A DNA stretch of 64,000 nt from the NCBI GenBank assembly GCA_021613535.1, contig CP075492.1, positions 1,116,001 to 1,180,000 of the forward strand, written 5' to 3'. Under the pieces are notes generated by a model. The model was not told the DNA's origin. It saw nothing but the letters and a program-made list of their open reading frames with translations, and did not search any database. The DNA comes from Adineta vaga. Taxonomy: Eukaryota; Rotifera. The first letter of the stretch is position 1; each line of letters begins with the position of its first letter. A program made the translations under genes and the position numbers. Shown here piece after piece: positions 46,401 through 57,031 of the stretch.

Positions 46401-46889
46401 AATGTGCATATTTATTATGAATAAAATGACTATAAGCATCATGTGCCCATTTTCTTAATTCTTTATCATGTCACTTAATTATAGCGTTATGAATTAAGTT
46501 GGGTGGATAAGATGAGATATAAGTTTTTGTACTCAGATCTAATTTTATTTTCAATAACTCACTTAATCTCTTATTTTAACCAAAACTCTCTGGGTACTAT
46601 TGGTTTCCATTTATATTGACAAGATGATATTCTTTTACATCAGTAATTTATTCTAAACTCTTTTAATAACATGTTCAATAAATGTAAAAGTAAAGAATAA
46701 GTTATGATCATTTTCTACTTTCAACATGCAATTTTATTATCATTCAAACACGTTCTTTGGTTTGATGATCATGTTGACATTTTTCTTTTCTTCATCATCA
46801 CATTTAACTATAAAAAGATTAGTGACAGTCATTATTTTTCTCTTTCTCTTTCTCTTGAATTATATAATTCTCAATTAATCCTTCTAAAG

Positions 46890-49800
46890 ATGAATACAAT
46901 GTCGATTATTGTTGAAGGTAAAGAAATATTTCCGATCTTTCTACTGACTTTATTTCGATTGACATTGATAACATGTCAATTTAACATGTACAATATCCGA
47001 GAAATAGTTGATAATAATACATTAGAATATGATTGTTTGGATTATTATGGTTATTATGAAACGAAATTAGCTAATGAAGACTTATATGATGCCATCAATG
47101 AAATCATATCATTTTGTATTCGTCCAGTGAATCCATCTGATGATCCAATCGATACATTTGTTCATCCACTTGCTCGTCGATTATCATTTGAAGATGTCAG
47201 TTTAATGGGTATTACTGTAGAACAACTTCGTTCATGGTCAATTCCAAAAGCAACAATTGAAGATTATCAACGTTACCTAATGAATTTGAAAACAGTTTCA
47301 TTAAATGATTATTTCTATCATTGTACTTTTCCACAATTTGGTTTTCGATGTCAATATTCATTTGGATCTCGTTATAAACAAGGAATGTCTTTTAATGATA
47401 TTGTTGATGCAACATATCAAAGTAAACAATCCTATTCAGAATTACAAACAAAAACAATAATACAAGCACCATTACCATGTTATGTTTTACTTTCATGCCA
47501 TCGTAATGGAATAGAATGGTGTCTCGATTGGCGAGAGATTTGTGATGGAATTGTCGATTGTTTTGATGAAAGTAGTGATGAAGAATATTGTTTTCTAATG
47601 GAAATCAACGAATGTAAAGAAGATGAATATCGATGTCATAATGGAATGTGTATTGCAGAAGAATTATGGAATAATGGTGAAGGTGAAGCAGATTGTCTTG
47701 ATCGATCTGATGAGATTTTAGTTGCTCCATATTTAGATATGTGTTATCAAGATGTATCATTTCGTTGTAAAGAACATTCATGTCGACCAGGTGGTGGAAC
47801 ATTTTCATGTGGTGATGGTCAATGTGTAATGAGATATAAACATTGTCATAGTGGTCGTCATCAATTATTAATTGAATCATTGATGAAAGAAAATGATTTA
47901 GATAAAGAATGTTGGATAACAATGATTTGTTTAACTAAACTTATCGAACAAATTCATGGTATATCATGTTATATATGGTTAATGGATGATTTTACTAATG
48001 AATATCTTTCAAAATGTCCTTCATTTTTTCAATTTCCATCTAATACTATTTATTCGAATCATGTTCGTTTTTTCTATGAAAATATTCATTTACGAAATAA
48101 TTTAACTCTTAATTTCACACCTAATTACATATGTTATAATGTCGAATTATGTGAATTTCATTCAAATAGTTTAACTCGTGATGATCTTATTTGTTTGAAA
48201 AAATTCAATAAACATATACAATGGGATAATACTGTTGAGAATCCTTGGAGTGAATTAATATGGTGGATTGAACAAGATTTTCGTTCTTGTTTAATATCAA
48301 CAAGTTTTATTTCAAATCAAATGATATATTTTAATTCTTCTACACTTTATCAATGTTCAAAATCATTGAAAATAATCTCTTTTCATCGTTTCAAAGATAA
48401 GATGAAAGATTGTATTGAAGCTGATGATGAAAATTCTTCTCTAAATTGTTTACTTAATGATCGATATCGAATTCGATGTGGTGGAGCAAATGAATGTTGG
48501 TCACCCATACAAAAAGAAAATGCTTGTCGATCGAGTCGTGAACAAAGTCAAGAAATTCTTCCATTTCAAAGTTTTTGTGATGGGATACCTCAACATTTTT
48601 ATTATAATCTCAATAGACAATTACGTTACGATGAAGATGAATGTGATATAGATAAATTATGTAATAATATGTATTCACGTTGTGATGGACATTGGGCATG
48701 TCGAGATGGACGAGATGAATGGAATTGTAGTCAAACAATATGTCCAATAAGAAGTCATATATGTATATCGCCTGTTAATTATACAATATTTTGTTTACCA
48801 TATACTCGTGTCAATGATAGAAATGATGATTGTCTTGGAGCAACAGATGAATCAAAACAATGTCATATGACATTTAATTCTTATGATAATCTTATTCGTT
48901 TTCGATGTTTAAAAGATGAAAGATGTTTAAGATCATCAGCATTATGTAATGAAAAAGTTGATTGTCCTATTTTAAAAGATGATGAACAATTTTGTAAAAA
49001 ATATCCTTTATTTACTTGTCAAAAAAATATATCAAATCAACGTAATGAAATTGAACAAATTTTATGTGAATTAAATGAAAATAATCAACATCGAATTAAA
49101 TATTTCTCTATTATTACATCATCACCTTATCCTTCATTTAAACAAAATGAATTTTTAGAAATAAATAAAGAAAAAGATGAATCAATAATAATAAAAAAGA
49201 AAATCATATTTTCCAAAGAAGATCAACAATGGTCACATTATTGTAATCATGGTATAATGATTGAAAAACAATTAAATAATAAAATCTTATATAAATGTTT
49301 ATGTCCATCTAATTATTATGGTCATTTATGTCAATATGTAAATGAACGAATTAGTTTATCATTAAAATTAAGTTCAACTAATCGATATGAAATTTATGAT
49401 ATTATTATTTTATTAATTGATGATAATAAAAATGAAATTATAACATTTCATCAATTTCAATATATTACAAAAGATAGTTGTACAATAAAATTTAATAGAA
49501 TTTTTTTATATTCAATAAGACCAAAAAATAATTCATCAAAATATTTTATTCGAATTGATATTATTGAAAAGAATTCAATGATTTATATTGGACATTGGTA
49601 TTATTCAATTCCATTCGTATTTTTACCTGTAAATCGTTTGAGTATTGTATTAAATTTATCATCAACTATTATTCAAACACAAACAATAAGAAAATGTCAA
49701 AGAAAATGTTTAAATAAAGAACAAGAATGTATTGAATATATAAATAATAAAGATAAATCATTTTGTCGATGGAAAACTTCATCAATGATTTCACATCAAT

Positions 49801-51587
49801 GTTTAACAAATTCAATATTTATTGGTTTTAAACAAAATTCTAATCAATCAATTTGTGTATTATCATTAATTAAATCTTTATGTTTAACAAATCCTTGTCA
49901 AAATCATGGTCAATGTATTGAAAATAATGAAAATTCATTTGAAAGAAATTATACATGTATTTGTATTGATGAAAGATATTATGGAAAAAATTGTCAATAT
50001 AAAAAATGGCAATTAGATGTTTCATTTGATAATAATATTTATATACCAAAAAACTATTTAATTGCATATTTTTATACAATATCAAATAGTTCACAACCAC
50101 AAAAAACAATTCTTCTTCGAAAATTAACACTTTTTCAACAAATTATTTCATTTTATATATCAATTCCTTATCATTTAGTATTTATTCAAATAAATTCAAA
50201 TAAATATTATCTTATTTATCTTCAATATTCATCATCTATGTATATATTAACAAAAATGACTTTAAAACAACAATGTCATTCAATTAATCAATATGTTAAT
50301 TCAACAATATTAAAATTACATTTTTATGAAAGAATTATTTATTTTCATCGACTTTGTTTAAATAATTGGAATTTAATTTGTTTTATTGATCAAATGTATT
50401 TATGTTTATGTACAAAAGATCATCATGCAAATTGTTTACCATTTAATCAACAAATTTATTCATCGGAAAATCATTTTCAATGTTTAGTAAATGATCAATA
50501 CTGTTTAAATGACGGTAAATGTTATCAGGATCATCCTTATTGTCCATCAACAAAAATATGTTTATGTTCTAATTGTTTTTTTGGTCAACAATGTCAATTC
50601 TATGCTAAAGGTATTGGTTCAACATTAGATGAAATTTTAGGATATGAATTTATTGAGAAAAAACCTTTTTTCTTTCAACCATTTCGTATTCAATTAAGTA
50701 GTGGAATAACAATATTTTTATTTCTAATTGGTATAATTAATGGAATATTATCATTAATGACATTTACACAAAAGAAAGTACGTCAAGTTGGTTGTGGATT
50801 ATATTTATTATCATCATCAATTAGTTCATTATTAACTGTAACATTTTTTACAATAAAATATTTATTACTTTATTTATCTTATCAAGATATATTAAATCGT
50901 GAAATAATATTAATTATTAATTGTCGATGTATTGAAATTTTATTAAAATTATGTTTATTTATTGATAATTGGTTAAATGCTTGTGTTGCTATTGAAAGAA
51001 CTTATTCAGCAAAACAAGGTTTATTATTTAATGGAAAACAAAGTAAAAGAATTGCAAAATCAGTTATTTTATGTATAATTATTATAAATACAGCACTTCT
51101 TGTTCCACATATGATTTTTCTTCATGTATTTGAAGATAAAATTGAAGGAAGAAGTTGGTGTGTTATTCATTATAAAACATGGATTAAATTATATACAATG
51201 ATGATGATATTTATTCATTATTTTATTCCATTAATTATACAAATTAGTTCAACAATAACAATAATAATACTTACAGCACGACAACGATCAACAGTACAAA
51301 CAGAAAAAAGTTTTTGGAATCATTTAAAAAGAAAAATTCTTAAATATAAACAACAAATAATAAGTCCAATTCTAATTATATTAATAACATTACCACATTT
51401 AATTGTAACAATTATATTAGATTGTAATAAATCATCACGATTATTTTGGTTTTTTCTTATTAGTTATTTCTTATCATTTATTCCAGCAGCATTTATATTT
51501 ATTATATTTGTTATTCCATCTCCACTTTATCGAAAACAATTTCAACAATGTATTTTACATTTACGACGAAGAATCAAAAGATATTAG
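46890..51587 (+). CDS. LDLa/EGF seven-transmembrane receptor, complete
   Basis: A single uninterrupted frame. The frame opens at ATG 46704, but ATG 46890 is preferred because it is followed at once by a signal peptide (IFPIFLLTLFRLTLITCQ); 1,565 residues. The ectodomain has LDLa modules (WCLDWREICDGIVDCFDESS, CHNGMCIAEELW, GDGQCVMRYKHC, MYSRCDGHWACRDGRDEWNC) and EGF-like modules (CLCPSNYYGHLC, CICIDERYYGKNC, CLCSNCFFGQQC). A seven-segment membrane domain starts near residue 1,265 with VRQVGCGLYLL and NACVAIERTYS. Paralogue of the gene at the left edge, same domain order. Probably a cell-surface receptor with lipoprotein- or calcium-binding modules; ligand unknown. Codon usage is strikingly AT-biased compared with its paralogue. 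Confidence 0.85.
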   Translation: MNTMSIIVEGKEIFPIFLLTLFRLTLITCQFNMYNIREIVDNNTLEYDCLDYYGYYETKLANEDLYDAINEIISFCIRPVNPSDDPIDTFVHPLARRLSFEDVSLMGITVEQLRSWSIPKATIEDYQRYLMNLKTVSLNDYFYHCTFPQFGFRCQYSFGSRYKQGMSFNDIVDATYQSKQSYSELQTKTIIQAPLPCYVLLSCHRNGIEWCLDWREICDGIVDCFDESSDEEYCFLMEINECKEDEYRCHNGMCIAEELWNNGEGEADCLDRSDEILVAPYLDMCYQDVSFRCKEHSCRPGGGTFSCGDGQCVMRYKHCHSGRHQLLIESLMKENDLDKECWITMICLTKLIEQIHGISCYIWLMDDFTNEYLSKCPSFFQFPSNTIYSNHVRFFYENIHLRNNLTLNFTPNYICYNVELCEFHSNSLTRDDLICLKKFNKHIQWDNTVENPWSELIWWIEQDFRSCLISTSFISNQMIYFNSSTLYQCSKSLKIISFHRFKDKMKDCIEADDENSSLNCLLNDRYRIRCGGANECWSPIQKENACRSSREQSQEILPFQSFCDGIPQHFYYNLNRQLRYDEDECDIDKLCNNMYSRCDGHWACRDGRDEWNCSQTICPIRSHICISPVNYTIFCLPYTRVNDRNDDCLGATDESKQCHMTFNSYDNLIRFRCLKDERCLRSSALCNEKVDCPILKDDEQFCKKYPLFTCQKNISNQRNEIEQILCELNENNQHRIKYFSIITSSPYPSFKQNEFLEINKEKDESIIIKKKIIFSKEDQQWSHYCNHGIMIEKQLNNKILYKCLCPSNYYGHLCQYVNERISLSLKLSSTNRYEIYDIIILLIDDNKNEIITFHQFQYITKDSCTIKFNRIFLYSIRPKNNSSKYFIRIDIIEKNSMIYIGHWYYSIPFVFLPVNRLSIVLNLSSTIIQTQTIRKCQRKCLNKEQECIEYINNKDKSFCRWKTSSMISHQCLTNSIFIGFKQNSNQSICVLSLIKSLCLTNPCQNHGQCIENNENSFERNYTCICIDERYYGKNCQYKKWQLDVSFDNNIYIPKNYLIAYFYTISNSSQPQKTILLRKLTLFQQIISFYISIPYHLVFIQINSNKYYLIYLQYSSSMYILTKMTLKQQCHSINQYVNSTILKLHFYERIIYFHRLCLNNWNLICFIDQMYLCLCTKDHHANCLPFNQQIYSSENHFQCLVNDQYCLNDGKCYQDHPYCPSTKICLCSNCFFGQQCQFYAKGIGSTLDEILGYEFIEKKPFFFQPFRIQLSSGITIFLFLIGIINGILSLMTFTQKKVRQVGCGLYLLSSSISSLLTVTFFTIKYLLLYLSYQDILNREIILIINCRCIEILLKLCLFIDNWLNACVAIERTYSAKQGLLFNGKQSKRIAKSVILCIIIINTALLVPHMIFLHVFEDKIEGRSWCVIHYKTWIKLYTMMMIFIHYFIPLIIQISSTITIIILTARQRSTVQTEKSFWNHLKRKILKYKQQIISPILIILITLPHLIVTIILDCNKSSRLFWFFLISYFLSFIPAAFIFIIFVIPSPLYRKQFQQCILHLRRRIKRY

Positions 51588-51625
51588 ATATATTCTTGTT
51601 TGTTTTCTCAAACAATTTATTTAAT

Positions 51626-51631
51626 AATAAA
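51626..51631 (+). terminator. Polyadenylation signal of the large receptor gene
   Basis: AATAAA about 40 bases after the stop codon. The G/T-rich arm of hairpin copy o starts 13 bases further on, in the place of a GU-rich downstream element. Confidence 0.5.
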
Positions 51632-51643
51632 AAATGTAAAGAT

Positions 51644-51689
51644 AAAGGTGTGATGTGGATTAATGAGAGTAGAGTCTCACACACACCAT
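51644..51689. repeat. Telomere-like hairpin element (copy o)
   Basis: AAAGGTGTGATGTGGATTAA, core GAGAGTAGAGTCTC (near-palindrome), then ACACACACCAT. Short, diverged copy. Confidence 0.55.
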
Positions 51690-52241
51690 GGTAATAATAA
51701 TAAAAAGAAGCAAAGAAACCTATTAGAAACGTAAAACTAATTTGATCCTCGTTTTTTTCTGTGGATCTGATAATGAAGAAAGAGATTATATATTTAATTT
51801 TTACAATTTTCAATGAATTTTCTAAATGAATAATCTTTCCTTCACAGATTCTATTTGAAAACTCTATCTATATCCATATAATCATATTCATATTACATCC
51901 CTTAACTATAATATTTGACCCAGGAGAAGAAAAAATGTAATGACGTGTAAGAATGTCCTCTTAGAGTCAAATTTGTTTTTTTTTTAACACAAAAGATCTT
52001 CTTACTTAATAATATCCGAATAAACACGGAGTTCTTTGCCAGAACGATGAAAACATTAATATTTAAGATTAAATTTAATATTTCATTTTTCTATGGGCTT
52101 ATCGTTTAAAGGATATGCAAATATGTCATTTTCATAGTTCCGGTTGATATTCTTTCAAACTTGAATAATATCAAATATTAATTCATTTACATAAAAATTG
52201 TCAGAAAGAAGTTTCATCAAAGTAAAACAAAACGAGTAAAC
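51690..52241. other. Intergenic, no gene
   Basis: AT-rich spacer upstream of the next receptor; nothing recognised. Confidence 0.4.
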
Positions 52242-53204
52242 ATGTCAACTTCATATTTATCTATTATTCAAGTTAATTTAACTCGATATGGTATGCCCGT
52301 ATGTTTAGTTTTGGGTAATGTTGGTAATTCACTAATTATTTATTTTTTTCATAAACATCGTGAAAGTAAATGTTCAATGTATTTATCTTTTGTTGCTGTT
52401 ATGAACATTTTTTTTCTTACATTTAATGTTCCTCTTCTTGTCTATGGTTCTATTTATGGTGATCCAACAGTACAATCAGTCATATTGTGTAAAATTCGTC
52501 ATTATTTACCACATGTAGCTGGTCAAGTAGCAAGATATCTTCTTGTTTTCACATGTATTGATCGTTTTGTATTAACTAGTTATCAAGGTCGTTTTCGAAA
52601 TTTATTTCGAAAGATTACAATAACTAAACTTCTGATTACAATAACTTTACTATGGTTTTTAATATCCATTCATTTGCCAATATTTACAACAGTTAAAAAT
52701 GGTGCATGTGGTCAATTTCCTCCTTATTATATCTATTATCTTAGTTACATTATACTTTTTGTTTGTACACTTCCTCCATTGTTTATGACTATTTTTGGAT
52801 ATCTTACTTATCGAAATCTTCGATATATACGAATGCGAGTACGGCCTATGGGAAATACCGAAGTCAATAATGATCCTAATCTAATCATTGATCGACGTGA
52901 TCATGATTTATTGTCAATGGTATTAGCTGAAGCTATCGTTTATATTATAACAATGAGTTTTTATCCAATAATATTGACAGAAATTGCAATAACCAATAAT
53001 TTGAATATCGTTAAAAGTACACAATATTTGGCAATTGAAAACTTTACACTATATCTAGCTTCTTTTTTCGGTAATATCAATAGTGCTGCACCTTTTTATA
53101 TTTATTTCATTGCATGCAAAAAATATCGTCGAACCGTAATCGGATCTTTTACAAGTTCAGCACATAAAATGATTGAACATTTACAAACACATTTTACTTA
53201 TTAA
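52242..53204 (+). CDS. Rhodopsin-like 7TM receptor
   Basis: Single exon, 320 residues, intact. TM1 contains LGNVGNSLIIYFF (GN motif). A Cys precedes TM3 (ILCKIRHYLPHVAG) and TCIDRFVLTS at the TM3 end is the DRY-type motif. TM5 is LFVCTLPPLFMTIFGYLTY, TM6 starts after a long third loop with LLSMVLAEAIVYI, and TM7 ends AAPFYIYFIACKKYRR. It belongs with the expanded class A-like receptors of bdelloids and is different in sequence from the two minus-strand receptors. Ligand unknown. Confidence 0.85.
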   Translation: MSTSYLSIIQVNLTRYGMPVCLVLGNVGNSLIIYFFHKHRESKCSMYLSFVAVMNIFFLTFNVPLLVYGSIYGDPTVQSVILCKIRHYLPHVAGQVARYLLVFTCIDRFVLTSYQGRFRNLFRKITITKLLITITLLWFLISIHLPIFTTVKNGACGQFPPYYIYYLSYIILFVCTLPPLFMTIFGYLTYRNLRYIRMRVRPMGNTEVNNDPNLIIDRRDHDLLSMVLAEAIVYIITMSFYPIILTEIAITNNLNIVKSTQYLAIENFTLYLASFFGNINSAAPFYIYFIACKKYRRTVIGSFTSSAHKMIEHLQTHFTY

Positions 53205-54418
53205 ACAAAACATACAAAACAAAAAAGATACTGAACAGTTCCTAAAAAAATCTATTTAAAAGAATTATTATATTACGCATATATTTATAGATGTTGCCAT
53301 TGAAAATTTTTAATATGAAAATATATATTTTATTATAAAAAGAAGTAATATGTAAATGTGAAACTATAATTGATTTAATGTAATTTATATTCTAATAGTT
53401 TAGGAAATATTATTGGAATTATTATGAGTGATAATATTATTTCATTTTTGCATAAATATCTATGTTGATAATTCAGTATTCAAGAAAAATGAAAGATTTA
53501 GTCGAACATAATGCTTTGAATTATACACAGTTCTTTACATTAGTGTAGAATAGTAACTCGCATATTCGAAATTATCTATTCGATTGCGATATAAATGAAT
53601 CAATCAATCTATACGTAAATATTATGTTGGAATAATTTGTAAATTAATACCTTTATACGTTATGGGTGTGGATTGATGAAAATCATAGTGTCTCTATCCA
53701 CACACACACTTTCACCTATATACTCAAGATTGTCATTATTAATTTCTATATCAAAAATATTTTTGTCAATATATCTAAGGATGTCGTTTCTTATCCTCAA
53801 CAAAACACAATTTAAAAACCTCTACGAAGAGAGAAACGAGATTTTTCATATTTAAACGGTTTCTAATCTTTTCTCAAATATAGAAATATTTGAAGATAGT
53901 TGAAACGTTATTTAGACAAAAAATATATAATCATCTGTCGCTCAACTTTTCTGCACTATATGCATGATGTTTTAACAAGAATGTTAATAAATTTTTCTTT
54001 TCTTTTATTCTCATCTGTTAGAGAAATAATTCAAGGATAGAAAAACGATGAAATAACAAAATTAGAGAGAACATATGGATAAAGTCTCTTAGCTAAATAG
54101 ACATAATGGATTTTAATTATTTGAAGTTCTTGATATATTTAAATGAAACAATGCAGAAAGAGATATGCACTGAAGTCATGAAAACCATATGATCACAATA
54201 TATTTTTTCTTGTTTTAATTTTGCCGGTTACATATTATTTTGAATTAAGGGGCGATAATAGTCATTTGAGGACATTATATTGTTTCTATGAACATTTTTT
54301 CGTTATTTATTACATCATATTACAGTTTTATGAACTCATTTTTCTCCGATTTATTTTATTTTTTCTTTGTTAGAAAAACGATTTGATCAACAGATCTATA
54401 TTAAATTTATTCGTAATT
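53205..54418. other. Intergenic, no gene seen
   Basis: About 1.2 kb, very AT-rich. Contains hairpin copy p. An acceptor-like TTTGTTAG at 54366-54373 lies before U4 in phase 0 relative to its frame. Confidence 0.4.
53661..53716. repeat. Telomere-like hairpin element (copy p)
   Basis: TATGGGTGTGGATTGATG ... ATAGTGTCTCTATCCACACA ... CTTTCACC. Arms imperfect; the GTGTGGAT/ATCCACAC inner arms pair well. Confidence 0.6.
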
Positions 54419-56963
54419 ATGCATCCTAAAACATTGTTTTATTGGATCTATGATTATGTACTTCATTATAATCTTTTCGTATCCGAAGAAGATGAGCTCG
54501 ACGATAATGAGAATGAACCACAAGATCAAACAATTATTATTCAACATAAAAAATACTCAACATGGTTATATATTCTTCTTTTTATCAGTAAGTAGAACAT
54601 ATAATTTAGAAATCGAGATATGTGATTCACGTTCAAAATCCCAATTGAATATTATTTCCCTTGAGATTTTATCCATAATCTTGTGTCTTATTGATTTTTT
54701 CTTTCAGTGTTTTTCTATGTATTCTTTTACATTGCTATGGCCAAACCTCAGCAACGTACAATCGTGATCTCTGATGTTACAGAGACTAGTATTACTAAAC
54801 TTAATCTTGAATATAAAAAAACTCTTTCATGTCCATGTTCAACCATTTATGTACCACCTAAACAGTTCGGTCTCAATCAAATAAAACGTCATCCTGTTTG
54901 TACAAGCATCTTTGTTAGTCAACAATGGATTGAAAATCTATATTTATCAAATGCCAGTCAATATAGAGCAACAGATTTTCGAACAACAGCTCATTCTCAG
55001 GTAATTGAATATCGTTCTTTTTTTCTTCATTCTACACCCTAGTCAATTACTTCTCGAAATTTCAAATGTTTATTCATAAAAAAAACATTTTTCTAATTTT
55101 TTTACACCGAATATTTGAGTTACTCTCCATGATGTTCTATAGAAAGTTTCCTCATTTAAATTGAGCTTCGTAGTTATTAACTTATAGCCAAACTATTAAT
55201 GTAGCATTTGTATTTGTACTAAGAGTACAATTGGGATAAATGAATAAATAAAATATCGAAAGATCAAGGTAAGGTCTATGTCGTAAATAAATCAAAAATT
55301 CAAATTTTCTTTGTAAGAATAAGGAAGATCAAAAATAATATCATGCAGATAGTTTTCGGTATTTTGACGATGCACTTGTTTTTCAATAGTAATACTTTTC
55401 TTATGTGTATTTTTCACTAAACGTTTTGAACGTTCACGGTGATAATTCATCTAATTTATCAAGTCTGAGCTACTAATATGCGGACTATCTGTCTTTACGT
55501 CGTTAGTAGGAACAATATTTTATTAAAATATGATGATTATTGAATTATGAATTCGACGATCATCTTTCAAGAACTTTCGTTCACTTGAAAATCGATGTAT
55601 CTAATTATTTACTGTATTATATGAAGTAGCATCTTACTCATGAACAGTAGTTAGACATAGTAACGAATGAGTTTTTTATGTATGGCTGTCACGCAGTTTA
55701 TTCATGCAAAAATAGACGTGCTAAAAAATTTCATTAACGGTTCTTTCTAATCGAGGCTTCCGAAATGGTGCCCGGTATTTCAATATACAACATATGGTGC
55801 TGCTTTGATTAGCACAATATGTAAGATAAAATGACTATTACGCGAATTTATTTATTGACGTATGTAAAAATGAAAAAATGTTCTTTGACTCTCAATCTTT
55901 CCTTATCCACAAACGTGACAGATATTAATCAATTAATTTGTAATAACTAATTAGATGAATTATGATAAACATTAAAGAAGTATCGTTTATTAGATAAGAA
56001 CAATGCAATAAATATGTTTTTACTAAACAATAAATATAAAATTGACTTTCTCTTTGTTTAGTTTCAATTTCTAGCTGATTTTTGTTCTCTTGTCCACGAT
56101 ATAATTGATCAAGTAGAGATTGAAATTGAGAATTACGAATTCACTACAGTCGAACTTCTATCAAATGAACAACTTCAATCACAAATGGATATTATTTTGG
56201 AATCAGTTAGAAATAGTGCATCTACTCGATTAATGTCATTTATCAACTATATTAACACAAATGCTCGATCTAACAATTTCATTTCTGCTCTCAATACAAA
56301 TACAATGATTGTAATCGAGTTTCAAAATGACCAATACATTTCCAAGAAAAGGCCAACAATTTACAAAAACTTCTCATTAGACTTGGGAAGATTGGAATAG
56401 ACTTGCAATGATGTGTTTACCCTGCATTTCCTGACAAAACTATAAAGAAGAAAGTATGCTCATATATCATGATCCCAATGAAGTACCAGTGGTTGGATTT
56501 TTCTCATCATGTACACCGTTTGAAGGTTTTCTTTCCAGTACACTCAATTGTCTACATGATAATAAATGTCTTGAATTATTACTCAAATATTTTCCATTTC
56601 ATAATCGAGTATGAATAATAATTTTGTTATTATTAATTTATATTTTATTCTTTATAGATATATTTCAATTTAAATGATTCTATTCTATTTTCAAAAAAAG
56701 CAAATCTTTCCTTTTATGAACATTTGGAAACTCTCTTCATCGATGATTGGTCAATAAAAATTAATTATTCTCAATATTTCCAACAATGTAAACCTTCATT
56801 TTGTTCATATGAAACAACAGATCAAAAAAATATTTATTATGCAATTACTATTCTCGTCAGTCTCTATGGTGGATTCACGATTATACTTCATTCGATAACA
56901 CCACATATTATTAGTGTGATATTGAAATTCAAATCTCGATCATTAAATACCAATGGTAAATGA
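54419..56963 (+). pseudogene. Unit U4 of the two-membrane-segment family, damaged
   Basis: Exons 54419-54587, 54708-55000, 56062-56608 and 56658-56963 can be joined in phase. They give the family order: MHPKTLFYWIYDYVL, TM1 (FYVFFYIAM), TLSCPCSTIYVPPKQF, HPVCTS, SSCTPFEGFLSSTLNCL, FQQCKPSFCSYE and TM2 with SLYGGFTIILHSITP. Exon 3 is broken between 56380 and 56460. The frame ends in TAG (56398-56400), and the expected Cys motif is split over two or three frames before YHDPNEVPVVGF resumes. The second intron is unusually long (1,061 nt). Near the end, a phase-1 donor (GTAAATG at 56956) faces a phase-1 acceptor at 57023 in front of U5, so transcripts could join U4 and U5. Probably non-functional as read. 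Confidence 0.65.
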
Positions 56964-57031
56964 TTCGTATATTTTTCAAAGAGAATAAACAAATATGAAT
57001 TTGATTTTTTTTTTCTATTATAGTTAATTAT

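Noticed and set aside
47605-50130. Long antisense frames inside the large receptor gene
   Set aside because: Shadow frames created by AT-biased codons of the sense gene; no domain content.
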